NCBI RefSeq assembly: GCF_018812025.1
Contig: NC_063052.1
Coordinates: forward strand, 28,482,068 to 28,546,067
From: Megalobrama amblycephala
Lineage: Eukaryota > Chordata > Actinopteri > Cypriniformes > Xenocyprididae
Direction of reading: 5' to 3'
Length of the DNA: 64,000 nt
Made by a program: the position numbers and the translations under genes
The notes under the pieces: generated by a model
Told to the model about the DNA's origin: nothing
The model's database searches: none
The model's input: the letters and a program-made list of their open reading frames with translations, nothing else
Part shown: positions 49,484-60,400 of the stretch, one piece after another
How positions within the stretch are numbered: position 1 is the first letter of the stretch
Layout of the letters: the number at the start of each line of letters is the position of its first letter

Positions 49484-52400
49484 AATCACTGGTCACAGAT
49501 CAGACATTAGAATTAACATGGTTACTTACATGTTGTTGCATTACTGTCGAGTCCATATCATAAAAGCCTGATGGCAAAATTGCGAAACTGATACTGAAAT
49601 TGCGACTGATTTACCAAAGAATCCACAGTGAAATGTACTGCATACAAACAAATAATGCTTAACTGAGACATTCACATTGTCAAATATAAATGAAATAACC
49701 ACATTCTGTAGTCCCATCCTGTATTGCTCCTCTCTCCTTGTCATCTAAACATGCAGGGGCAAACTTGCGATGATGAAGTAGGTATTAATCTACTTCTGTA
49801 GAGGCAGTCTTCACCATAGATAGGTACATTCCAGAATTAATCGTTTGCTGGGCTTGGTAACAATCACACAACTTAAATACAACAGTTGCTGTTTTCCTAA
49901 GAATTAACAATGGATTGCTCTGCAAAAATCCAGAAATCCCTGATCTGACTCACAGGCTAATTTTACATTTCCAACTAGTTTAGATAGTTATCTTGCTTAC
50001 TATCATCCAATGAATCAGATAACAGGTACTTCATCTTATTTGTATCATCATTTTTTTCAGAACCTGAAAACAGAGTGCATACTTCATAGGAACAAGTGTG
50101 CAAAGGAAAATGTGAAAAAGAAGTTTGAAAATCTTGAAATCATGGTATATATATGAAATCCCATATTCTCATTCTTATGTTTATGCTTATGCTTATGCTT
50201 ATGCTTATTCTTATTCTTATTCTTATTCTTATTCTTATTTAGAATTTAAAAGCGAGATTCATCACTGATGTTTTCACTGTCAGCTCCAAGGGCTACTTAG
50301 AGAAAAATCCACATCTGGATCCTATTAAAACAGGTAATGACGTACAATTAGAAAACAAAAGTTTGTTTACGTGTCTTATTACTCTCTGTTCATTCAAATA
50401 TTTTTGCATTTATCTGTAGAAATCCCAAAGCTGCAGGATGTTCTGAAGAACACTAACAGGAGCATTAACCGACAACTGACCAGAGATTATATCAATAAAG
50501 CAAAAGGAGTTTTGTCCTTGATCCAGAGTGTCCAACTGGATACAGATGTAAATATGGTATGAGTCAGAATTACTGATATTTTACTTTCAAATGTCTTCAG
50601 AAATCAGTCAGTATGTTTAGTCAGTAATTCCTTGCAATTTTTTATTTTATTTTATTTTTTAGGCAGAGATAAAATATATAGTCCATAAAGATTTGGAGGA
50701 GAGCCTAGTAAAGGCACTGAATGATTTGGATCATCATTTTGACTCGTCTTATAAGATTTTGGATGAATGTCTCACAAAAGGAGTAGAGGAATCTGTGGAA
50801 CTGTGTGTTAAAACCACAAAGTCAATGATGGCATCTGTAAGTGTGTTGTGTGTAAAAATGTTGATGTTTGAAAAAAAAAAAAAAACATTCTTATAACTGA
50901 TTGTTTTTTCTTTTTTTCACTCTAAATAAGGTTGCACCTGATGATAAAAGGGGATTCCATAAAACCCTTCAAGCATTATACAAGAATAAAGGATGCTATT
51001 GGCCAAAAAACTGGGATGCACCCCTAGATCTAAACATGATCTTGGCCAAACACATGCATGACAACATCGATAAGGAGTTTAATTCTATTTTTCCGTATGT
51101 TCTGCTGTCATTACCTATACACTATACCTTCAGATGACAACAACAAAAACAATGTACAGTGTTGCATGTATTGAAATATATAAGCACATGTACATCAGCT
51201 AGTGGTATAGAAATGTATACAAATATATTCTGACTGACTCAACTCATGATATTCAAAGGCCTTTAAGACAATAATGCAGATGACCTGAAAGGGTATAGGA
51301 TGACTATATTTGACTTATTAGTACCCATTTGTTCATGTCTCATTTAAATTCTACTTTTTGTGTTATTGTTTTTTGTTTATTGCTCTTATTACTACAGGAA
51401 TGATGCCAATATCAAAACAGGGATATCAGTGCAAGAACAAATTGCTAAATTCAGTATCATCCAGAGTGGCACTGATTACTTACCATCTTCCATGCTATAC
51501 CACATGGAAAACTTCATCAAAACAGAGGCGAGTTGTCTTTATTTTTACTTCCATTCATTTATAGTACATCATCTATTTACAGGTAACTCTATGCTTAATC
51601 AAGCATGCAACAAATTGCCTTTATAACAAATCTCTTTCAAAACAAAACAAAACAAAAAAAACAACAACAAAAACATTGTTGAGTCTCAACGTTGATCATG
51701 GCATTTATACTTACTAATACATTTATTAATAATAATAATAATAATAATAATAAATATAGCTGCAAGCAGCAATTACGGGGCCAAGCACAAAAACGGCACA
51801 AGAAGCTAGCCAACATTGCTGGGAGCATTATACTAACTGTAACAGTGAGCAATTAAAGACCTATTAAGATCATTTTAGGCAAAAGAACTGAAAAATGATC
51901 AAAAATGAGGATTTACTGGTTCATCACTTTTGACCAATAGGTGGCGCTGTGTCCAAATTGTTGTGGTATGGTCAGAGTGACGTGACAATGATATTTGCAA
52001 AGTTTGGTGTCAATATGTCAAAGCATTGCAGAGATACAGCTTCAAGAGTTGTTTTTGCATCGCAGCTCAAATTCTTTGCTCAGGTATACGAAAACTGTTT
52101 GATATATCAACTTGAAATCCATAACTTATTATGGTAAAAATATATGGTAAAATGGTAAAATTGGTAAAATTGGATATCAATCGACTCAACGTGATGCCCC
52201 GAATCTAACAAGACCAAATGTATGATTTTTGGACAAACCCATCAGAAGTTATAAGCAAAAATGACCATTTTCATATCTCTGCACCCCAGTAGGTGGCGCT
52301 GTGCCGAAACACTGCATGATGCCTCAGGTCATACTTGTGATGACATGTACGAAGTTTGGTCTGAATAAAGCGTTGCGGAGATACAGCTTTATGTCCATTT

Positions 52401-53665
52401 TCGCAAGCACTACGTACAATTAGTTTGAATCTTTTTCGAAAACGGTTTGAGGAATCAACTTGAATTCCATAAAATTTTGTCGGCATGGTCTGAAGATGAT
52501 CTGGTTCAATATTCGTGAAAATCAAAGTAACGGCCTAGGAGGAGTTCGAAAAAATAGGTTTTTCAGAAAATTCAAAATGGCGGAAAAATTTTCATGACGT
52601 TAAATGACGTCATATGGTGCATTCGAATCATCTTGACCCGAGGAATCAGAGGAAATCAGAGAGAATTTTGTTTCTAGCCCTTATGGTTCAAAAGTTATTA
52701 GCATAAACATAAGTGCAACTTTGGACAGCTGGTGGCGCTAGAGGGATTGAGTTAGAGACTCCAAATTTGCTATGGACAAAGGTCAGACTGTCCTCTAACT
52801 GTGTGCCAAATTTCACAACTTTCCCGCAAGCGATTCTATGGGCAAAAAGAACGCCAACAGATACAATAGGTGCCTAAGCACCTTCGGTGCTTGGCCCCTA
52901 ATAATAATAATTGTATCTGCTTTAACCTTTAAAGGAAACCAGAGTGAAGGCAGCGCTCAAAAGAGAAGTTGTTTATAGAAAGAAGGAAATCTACTCATCA
53001 ATTCAAACAACAATTCAGAATCAAATGACTACTGGCTATGAACGTAAGGCTCTCAGAGACATTCGATGTTTGTATTGCCTATGTTAAAGAATATTAATGA
53101 ACATTAAATGTTGCCTAATACAGAAGCTGCAAAGTTGAAAGGAAATAAAGCCATGGAGAAGAGGGAAAACATAATAATGGCAACAATTGAATTGGAAAAA
53201 TACAACATGTATAAAAATGCACAAATGAAAGTGCTGAATGAGTTCATGCTCTTAAAGGTATTGTATTTCACAAATTCCCAGTATTATTTGAACCTATATA
53301 TATATCCTTTACTGATCCTTTCTGAAGATATTTACCAACAATATAATACTATCTCATTTTTGTTGTTTCTTTCTGAAGTGCTATATATGCAAGACCTTAG
53401 AAAATGAGCTAAAGGGATCAGTGGAACGCTCATTTCCTCAAACCAGCAAAACCACCCTGATGGGTAAAAGAGTATTAAATAACATTTTTTAGAACTGATC
53501 TGATGCATAGTAAATTGCTTGAGTGATTATTCTGAATCATGGCCCTGTTTAAATAATCACAAATATACTTCAAACTCAGGCTTAAGACCCAGTAATATGT
53601 CTTTTCTAGATGTCTCCAGAGAGATTAACAAGCTGGAGAAACTGTCAAAGCAGCTATCTGACTGA
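44309..53665 (+). CDS. SLIP-GC/NUGGC-like nuclear GTPase, 16 coding exons
   Basis: Exons: 44309-44417, 44500-44731, 44819-44998, 47013-47207, 47547-47725, 48340-48379, 50061-50144, 50243-50333, 50420-50556, 50663-50836, 50931-51094, 51398-51527, 52935-53043, 53124-53257, 53379-53463 and 53610-53665 (stop TGA). They give about 699 residues (human NUGGC is about 800). In fused-chain numbering, G1 is GKTGEGKS at 784-791, a [10 protein letters not shown] stretch follows, G3 is DIPG at 946-949 and G4 is TRTD at 1011-1014. The C-terminal half is helical ([16 protein letters not shown] and similar). Vertebrate NUGGC is a nuclear GTPase linked to limiting DNA damage in germinal-centre B cells; role here is inferred. 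Weak points are donors GAG|GTTCCT (44731) and GC-type GAG|GCGAGT (51527). A start at 44311 is possible, but the acceptor phase fits the upstream exons. Confidence 0.85.
44744..44773 (+). repeat. (ATCT)n microsatellite
   Basis: Tandem ATCT units in the 87-bp intron between GTPase exons 2 and 3. Confidence 0.95.
45435..45900. mobile_element. MITE with AGGGGCTTT-GCACCG ends
   Basis: AGGGGCTTTCGCACCGG at the left and TTCGGTGCAAAAGCCCCT at the right are inverted repeats; AAG flanks both sides. Intronic, no coding capacity. Confidence 0.65.
45965..46307. mobile_element. Near-perfect foldback hAT-type MITE
   Basis: A 343-bp palindrome with about 155-bp arms starts TAGGGCTGGGCGAT and ends ATCGCCCAGCCCTA. 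Flanks ATGGGAGT (45957-45964) and ATGAGAGT (46308-46315) form an 8-bp target duplication with one mismatch, as expected for hAT. Confidence 0.88.
46316..47012. other. GTPase intron, no gene seen
   Basis: Repeat-like text (CGACCGCTATAGTGACGCGATGAC near 46807) resembles interspersed fish repeats. No supported coding sequence. Confidence 0.45.
48428..48600. mobile_element. Short MITE with ACAGTGTCATTGTTACA ends
   Basis: Left AACACTTCATTTTTACAGTG then TCATTGTTACA is mirrored at the right by TGTAACAATGACACCTTA then AAATAAAGTGT. Intronic. Confidence 0.6.
48601..50060. other. GTPase intron with repeat debris
   Basis: AAAGGGGTCATGAACTGCAT near 48722 looks like the start of a common fish interspersed repeat. 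A TA microsatellite lies at about 49453-49479. No gene seen. Confidence 0.45.
50171..50240 (+). repeat. (CTTATK)n hexanucleotide repeat abutting a splice acceptor
   Basis: About eleven CTTATG/CTTATT units run directly into TTTAG at 50238-50242, so the microsatellite forms the polypyrimidine-rich part of the acceptor for the exon at 50243. Confidence 0.85.
51757..52900. mobile_element. Interspersed element flanked by (AAT)n, Helitron-like 3' end
   Basis: It starts ATAGCTGCAAGCAGCAATTA and ends with the hairpin GCACCTTCGGTGC followed by TTGGCCCCTAA. AAT/TAA repeats flank both sides (51727-51753 and 52898-52912). A hairpin about 10 bp before a CTAA end is reminiscent of Helitrons, but no TC start or Rep/helicase was seen, so the class is unproven. 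It fills most of the GC-AG intron 51528-52934. Confidence 0.5.
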
Positions 53666-53738
53666 AATCATCATTTAAAAATGAGGACAAGAGAAACAGC
53701 ATCTCAGCATTTTCAGTTATTTCAGGATAAAAGCATTT

Positions 53739-54147
53739 GTGACCCTGGACCACAAAACCTGTAATAAGTTGCATGGGTATATTTGTAGCAATAGCCAACG
53801 ATACATTGTATGGATCAAAATTATTGATTTTTCTTTTAAGCCAAGTAAAAATCATGTTCCATGAAGATATTTTGTAAATTCCTACTGTAAAAATATCAAA
53901 AAATTATTTTTGTGAGTGGATATGCATTAAAGGACTTCATTTGGACAATTTTAAAGGCGATTTTCTCAATATTTTGATTTTTTTGCACCCTCAGATTCCA
54001 GATTTTCAAATAGTCGGCCAAATATTGATATCCTATCCTAAGAAACCATACATAAATGGAAAGCTTATTTATTCAGCTTTCAGATGATGTATAAATCACA
54101 ATTTTAAAAAACTGACCCTTATGATTGGTTTTGTTGTCCAGGGTCAC
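53739..54147. mobile_element. MITE with GTGACCCTGGACCACAAAACC ends
   Basis: GTGACCCTGGACCACAAAACC at the left and GGTTTTGTTGTCCAGGGTCAC at the right are inverted repeats. ATTT is duplicated at 53735-53738 and 54148-54151. It lies 73 bp after the GTPase stop, probably within the 3' UTR. Confidence 0.8.
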
Positions 54148-55202
54148 ATTTGTATGATAAACCATATTCTTAAAGTTTTTTAAGATTTCCAATCTTCTTC
54201 TAAATTGTTGGACCAAACTTTTGACTGTGTAAGTAATCGCATAAGAAAAAATTCTGAATATATATTCATTTTTTATTTGGTGTATGCTATTGCTGTTAAG
54301 GAATACAACTAAATATAGGCTAAAGTAGAATAGTAAAATGAATCCTATGTCATTTCATATATTGTAACTTACTTGTAGTTCACCTGTGAATGTGTTTATT
54401 CTAAATCCATTAATACACACTGAGTAGCAGTAAAGGGTGAGGATCATTTATTTTGTATACACCATTTCAAGTTGTCTAAATTCATATTAGTTAATGATTT
54501 ATCTGATATGTTCATAAGGTAATGTATCATAAACAAATATGAATGAATTATAAAAAAACAACATTTAATTAACATTCATGTAAATGTTAAACATGTCAAT
54601 TTTTTAGTTTATACTTAATGCATTAACTAATGTTAAGGAAACTGATTGAAATGAACTGTGCTAGTTGTGCTTGTGCATAAACAGTAAGAGTAATCTTTAA
54701 ATAAAATCCTTCTGATATGCATTCAGTTTTTATTAAATGTGTGGCATGGCCTACTGATGATGTGTGATGACTAAAAGTAGTGTGTAAGTTTTTCAATGTT
54801 AAAATGCTTTCTCCCTTCCCACTTTAATATCCAAAAGTCATTTGTTTATGACTGATTTCCTTAAGGAGTGTACACTATATATTGTCCCAAAGCTTTATAA
54901 AAAATAGTCACTTACAAATCAATATCAATATGAATACTAACAACAGATTAGTGAACCAACCAAAGTCCACAAAAAAGAAAAAAAAAGCAGATAAAAGATG
55001 AGAGTGATGAACAAAGAATGATGTGGTAGATGGGAGGTGAGAGAATGAAAATGAAGAGGATGATGAGGAAGAGAAGTAGCAGAAGAAGAAGGATGGCATG
55101 GAGGAGTAGGAGGATGCAGAGAAAAGGCAGAAAGGGATTTAAAGGATTAGTTCACTTTCAAATAACGAAACGGGGAAACATGGTTTCGTCTCGTCCTACA
55201 TA
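54148..55202. other. Downstream of the GTPase gene, no gene seen
   Basis: AT-rich. An AATAAA at 54699-54704 could end the transcript but nothing confirms it. A purine-rich GATGAGGAAGAGAAG-type stretch lies at 55000-55120. Confidence 0.45.
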
Positions 55203-55210
55203 GTCTAGAG

Positions 55211-56005
55211 CAGTGTTTCCCAACCCAACCACTGTGCACCGCACACTAATGTGCTGTGACAGCTTGTCAGCTGCGCCGTGAATATGATAAAATTCCAAAA
55301 AAATAAATGCTACAAATAAGAATCATCGCGCTGTCCGGACAAAACCTTGTATCTCTATATTTCTTCATTGTTTTATAAAATGAATGCTATTGGTCATCCT
55401 TTATGTCTGTATGTGGGTCAGCAGTTGTGACTAAACCTCGTAACTCCATTGGCTCCTCAAACTGTCAATCAAATCTCATATAACTCCGCCACGCCTGCGC
55501 TTCATCATATCATGAGATTTTAATCATGAGATTTCAACAAGACTGAGCGCCCATATAGCTACAATAAACTTTATGTACTGTACGATGATGAAAACATAAT
55601 GCGATGCACTTGCTACCTCAGATGCGACTGTTTCAGTGAAGAGACAAAATAATCTGGTCAAAAATATGTAACTCAATTTGAGCTTGATTTTCATAAAATG
55701 TTAATATTATATGACATGTGCAAGTCTGCTATATAATAGCTATATAAAGCCACAATACCAACTTCGATGACAGTGTTTAATTAAATACTAGGTGTAAATT
55801 TAAAGCAACTATATATGTAATTCGTTATGTTATTGTTATATGTAATTGTAACATCATACTTGACCTTATTGTGTTACCTGACTCAAGCTCAAGTTAAGCA
55901 TTAAATGTGAGTACTACTTTTAATATAATATTTTTATATGCTGTTTGAAGCAATGCATGTTTGTGCAGTTTTGTTATATTTTTATAGTGGTGTTAGGAAA
56001 CACTG
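55211..56005. mobile_element. Non-autonomous hAT transposon
   Basis: CAGTGTTTCCCAACC at the left and TTAGGAAACACTG at the right are inverted repeats. The 8-bp flanks GTCTAGAG (55203-55210) and GCCTAGAG (56006-56013) match except for one base. 795 bp, no transposase. Confidence 0.85.
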
Positions 56006-56013
56006 GCCTAGAG

Positions 56014-57928
56014 TCACTGAGTGAGATCAGATAATAAACTGTCAAATCAGAGATGTCTTTGAGTTCGAAGAAGGTCGTCAAAAAGCTAATCTGCCTATTT
56101 ACACATCTCAAGTCTATTCCCCTGAAATGTTACAATAGGCCTACATAATCTATATATTTTAACAAATGCCTGCAGAGGGCGCCAAAAGCCTGGTGATTGT
56201 TGTTGTTACACAGCATGATCAAATCCTTGTTTCTGGCCAACCAGCATAATATAATTTTAGTATAATAATACAGTAATAATAATATTCGTCCACTTCTTTG
56301 ATAGAAATGCTACAGCCACTGTAATTTCTTCAACAAGAATATGTAGACATCAAAACATGCAAACTCAGAGTGAGGGTTTAAACTTTTATTGATGTATTCT
56401 CCTGTGTAAGCGTAGATTTAAGAATGATAGCATTATCAAATGCTGTAAAATGGTTTTAATAAATTGTGCATCCTTAGAAAACTGTCTAATCATGGATCCG
56501 TGCCCATGGAATGCTCCACTTCCGGTATTGGACAGGCCTACAGATATCTTTACCATAGTTCAAAACGCAATGCATAGCACATTAAAATAATTGAAATTAT
56601 AATATGACGCCTATCAAGTCAGGTAAATGCGTTGCTGGTGGTCAAATTATTAACGCAGTGTTAAACGTATAAATAATCTCACTCTTAAATAGGCAAAAAT
56701 TTCACATGTTTTTGAACATACATAGGCTGCCTGAAAGAAATGCACGGGATTCATTTAGGGCTTTTTTTCTTTTTCGCTTCTCATCGCCAGACAGCTGTTG
56801 TCTTTTCCCGAGCATAGTTGTCACAAGTTGTCAGCCAGCAGCAAACACAAGGTGGGGCGGGGCACGTGTGCATGCAGGAATGAATAGCGTGTCGCAGAGG
56901 GAGGGCATCTGAACTTGACAAAGCCGAAATTGATATAGTTTTTTTTTTTTTTTTTTCAGTAAATATATTTGTTTGAAAGGAAAGCTGTGGAATATATATT
57001 CATTCATTAAAAAAAAAAAAAAAACACCCCAGAAAAAAGGGCACTTTGTCTCGAGGAAGAAAATGGGCAGCCCCCTTTATGTCTATGTGTGCACGCGCCT
57101 GCAACAGGTCATGCATACTTCTTGACTATCTTGTCTCTTTGTATTTAAATATTTATTCGCATTGGCCTCTATGTGAACGCACTTGCCCGTAAAATGTGTG
57201 GGGGACAAATGTACATTTTATTTTTTTGTTTGTTTTTGTTAAGTGTATTCTACGCCCCTGATTATTTGTTTAGGTAAAACATGAATTAAAAAATTAATTT
57301 TTTCACCATGTTTCTAAGCCCTCAGGTCCAAAAGAAATGTAAAAAGAATGCACAAACTGAAAGCATAAAATCATTTTGTGATCTATTTCCATTTGTTATT
57401 TTCAAAAGAGAAATACTGACATTGATGTTTACAGAGCAGAGGTCACCTTTCTTTAATGCCTAAGGAAGAGATAGACTTTTGTTTGTCTTTATTATTATGG
57501 TTGTGCTGTATTATTTGGTTAATGTATAATTTTTGTTTCAGAAGGAGGCAATAAATAACACTTTAAAGAGTGTTCATGTGATTTTATACATTATAGTTTT
57601 AAAGAAATTAATGAATGCATAATAATTCGTGAAACCGTGATTATTCCTCAGACTATAATCGCACCAAAAAAATCTATAATTGTTGCATCCCTAGTTCCAA
57701 CCCTGATCAAACACACCTGAAAAAGCTAATAATTGTCTTTAGGATTACTAATACTGCATTCACGCCATGTCATAATTACCGTAGTCTCAAGATGACGACA
57801 TGTGATGTTATATTCAGAGCTGTTCACGTTCTCGGACTGGGAATTATGCGTTTCTATTGAACCACTGTCAACGCCTTGAATCTGCAGTCAGGTGGTACAG
57901 CAGTCATGTGGTATAAGTTGGAGACAAT
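56014..57928. other. Intergenic stretch, no gene seen
   Basis: Poly-T and poly-A runs lie at about 56939-56957 and 57008-57025. GTTCCAACCCTGATCAAACACACCTGAA at about 57692 looks like a single end of a common fish transposon. Confidence 0.45.
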
Positions 57929-58074
57929 AGAGGGTATGCACTTGACATCACCGTCGGCCATTATGACTGCAGTTATGCCCACTGAGTGGCATTAGATTGA
58001 GTGGCAGCATTGGTTTTCAGCGTAAATGGCGCGAAAAACACACAAAACACATTCACATACAAGTGAGGCTCCTG

Positions 58075-58537
58075 CACATCCTCCCGTGCACCACCGGAGG
58101 GGGCCCTCATCCGAATATTGACTTTTGCTCATTCGGACTTCATTTCCCAGAGGCCCTCATTCCTGGGACTGATTGGATACATCTGCACCTCATTACACTC
58201 ACACACTTTATAAGCAGCACGCACACACACACCCATTGCGAAGTCTTGATTTGCCCCGGTGATCATTTCTAAGCGTTATTGTGGATTGTTACTCTTGTGT
58301 TTGACTGTACTATTCCTCATGTTTGATTCTCTGCTGCCTGCCCTGACCATTGCCTGTTTCTGGACTGTGTATGTTTGCTGCCTGCCCTGACCTCTGCCTG
58401 TCTTTTCACTCTGATTGTTTGCCGCCTGCCCTGATCTCAGCCTGTCCCTGTTTATGCCTCTGCCTTATCCTTGCCCTGTTGTGTTTGCTTTTAATAAAAG
58501 CTGCAAATGGATCCTCACTCTGTCAACCCATCATTAC
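58075..58537 (+). mobile_element. Solo LTR
   Basis: TATAAG lies at about 58208, AATAAAAG near 58494 and a CATTACA 3' end at 58537. It contains three imperfect repeats of CTGCCTGCCCTGA. The TG start is uncertain (58071 or 58086). No partner LTR is present. Confidence 0.55.
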
Positions 58538-58540
58538 AGA

Positions 58541-59952
58541 GTTCTGTGTCTGTTTCCCATTGTGTCACGTGTCCTTTTTTCAGTTTTCCCGCCACTTGTT
58601 TGTTTTCCTTAGTTACCCTGATTTGAGTTTATTAGTCCCAGCTGTCCCTTGTTAAGTAGCCTCGTTTACCCCTCTGTTTTTCCTGTATATATTCCCTGTG
58701 TTTTCCCTCAGTGTTTGTCGGTTCTTGTCTGTGTATTATGTTTACGCTTGGTGTATGTAGTGTTCTCCCGGTTCCTTGTATAAAAGCTACTTCATTGGAT
58801 TCTCCCTCGTTGAGTCTTTATCTACAACCATGCACCGTGACAGAAGAACCGACCAAAACCAACACCTACCTGGCTGAGGACTGCCTATGGGGATTGAGGC
58901 AGAATGGCCATCCATTGGAGAGGAATGTAGAGGAATTTCTTGAGCTCTTTTATGAGGTGAGCTGTCCTGAGATCTTGCTCTGTGTGTATTTTTGGATGGG
59001 ACTGGATAAGGAAACCCTTCTGTATAGTGAACCCATTGGTTATTTCTCCCTAGTCGAGTCCATTAATCGGATTCATTATTTAAATGGCTCAAGTTTCGAA
59101 GTTGTAGTTAAAGTCAAGAAGTCTCCTCCTTATTCAGCCCCATCGGAAACACACTTATTCAGCCCCTGAACAGAGTCCAGATTCCGCTCCAGTCCCAGAA
59201 TCAGCCCCAGACTCTGCTCTGCTCTAGTCTCCGTGCCGAGCCCAGAGAGGGCTCCAGTCCCCATGCCGAGCCCAGAGGGGGCTCCAGCCTCTGCCCCAAG
59301 CCCAGAGGGGGCTCCAGTTCCCGTCCAGAGTCCAGCCCACGAGCCCGCTCCAGCCCATGAGCCCACTCCAGACTCTGCTCCAGCCCAGAGACCCATAGCT
59401 CCTCCCAATCATTTTTGGGGGGGGTGCCATATACCTGTGGCCAAAGGGGCCGAGGCCACGGAGGTTGCATCACCATGTCCCGCTGAGCTACCGGTGACAC
59501 TCTGGGCCCTCGAACCGCCTGACCCACCATGGCCCCCCAAACTCCCTGACCCGCCATGGCGCCACTCTGGAGACTTCCTGTCCCCTGTGCTACATCCTTG
59601 CCAGCCTCCAGAGCGCCCACCCTCTCACACCTGTGGATGTTGTAGGGTGCGGGACACGCCTTCCAGGAGGGGGATGTTAGGGTTCTGTCTCTGTTTCCTG
59701 TTGTGTCACATGTCCTTTTGTTCAGTATTCCCGCCACTTGTTTGTTTTCCTTAGTTACCCTGATTTGAGTTTATTAGTCCATGCTGTCCCTTGTTAATTA
59801 GCCTCATTTGCCCCTGCGTTTTCCCTCGGTGTTTGTCGGTTCTCGTCTGCGTATTATGTTTACGCTTGGTGTATGTAGTGTTCTCCCGGTTCCTTGTATT
59901 AAATCTACTTCATTGGATTCTCCCTCGTTGAGTCTTTATCTACAACCATGCA
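58541..59952 (+). mobile_element. Defective non-autonomous gypsy-type element
   Basis: Two LTRs of about 290-300 bp (58541-58842 and about 59675-59952) share TGTTTGTTTTCCTTAGTTACC, GTTTACGCTTGGTGTATG and CAACCATGCACCGTGACA. They enclose only about 830 bp, with a purine tract AGGAGGGGGA before the 3' LTR. A TATATATT box (58687-58694) lies about 30 bp before GTCGGTTCTT (58717-58726), which is the perfect 10-nt complement of AAGAACCGAC (58844-58853), just after the 5' LTR. This again suggests self-priming. No pol is present, so it must borrow enzymes. LTRs differ at several sites, so it is older than the element at 34. Confidence 0.75.
58711..59169 (+). pseudogene. Gag-like frame of the non-autonomous element
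   Basis: After the LTR the frame reads EEPTKTNTYLAEDC, then HPLERNVEEFLELFYEVSC and LYSEPIGYFSLVESINRI. This is similar in style to gag-derived proteins of non-autonomous fish gypsy elements. The frame closes at TGA 59167-59169. The same frame then continues with PSPEGAPV-type proline repeats (59233 on), so a nonsense mutation probably split one protein. The frame also runs through LTR sequence upstream, so its true start is unclear. Confidence 0.5.
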
Positions 59953-60400
59953 CCGTGACAGATTGATTGTACAAATACCTTTGACACAAAATCTAAGGTA
60001 GGCTATATTTTTACAAACTGCCGAAAGCTACAGAAAAAAAGCGAAGGGATCGCTGCAGTTCACAGAAACAACTGGACTCCAGGCAAAGAAATGTGGATTT
60101 GCATTTATATTTTGTGTCAAAATGTTGGATTTTGGGATAAAATAATACCCTATGTATTGTTATAGGCCTATATTGTGTTGACAACTCAAATATACCCTCT
60201 AATATTCTGCATAATTGGGTGTTTTTAAATAAACACTGACAAAAATTATACAAGTTTTAGGGCTGGACGATATGACTATATATATATATAACATTGATAT
60301 AAGTGATCACTCCAATTCAGACCTACTGAGATTGTAGTCAGGCCTGTATAAAGCATTCACAGGCAGATTTGCTTTATGTAGCTATTTCCCCGGCATCGAA

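Larger units (their letters stand above)
34986..53665 (+). other. Predicted fused gene: endonuclease/RT remnant, WPPF domain, GTPase
   Basis: Joining the exon at 36337-38088, the five exons of 38432-39815 and the sixteen of 44309-53665 gives 4272 coding nt, exactly divisible by three. It has no internal stop and matching phases at all 21 junctions, for a predicted 1423 residues. Junction residues read ESDG-R-TTMYAVV at the first join and KPHS-D-MFELKM at the GTPase join. The 5' UTR exon at 34986-35120 would complete the transcript. Alternatives are two or three separate genes, with starts at 38439 and 44311. The sequence supports the frame; it cannot show that one mRNA spans all parts. Confidence 0.55.
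57929..60400 (-). repeat. Copy of the 19086-19870 repeat, inverted and interrupted
   Basis: 57929-58060 and about 59961-60400 match the 19086-19850 repeat in inverse orientation: AGAGGGTATGCA, GTGGCAGCATTGGTTTTCAGCGT, GCGAAAAACACA, then TGTACAAAT and CTGCCGAAAGCTACAG. The material between is two later LTR insertions. Confidence 0.65.

Noticed and set aside
59201..59737. 178-codon minus-strand frame with repeated GLE/GTGA segments
   Set aside because: It is the antisense of the proline-rich repeat of the non-autonomous gypsy element.
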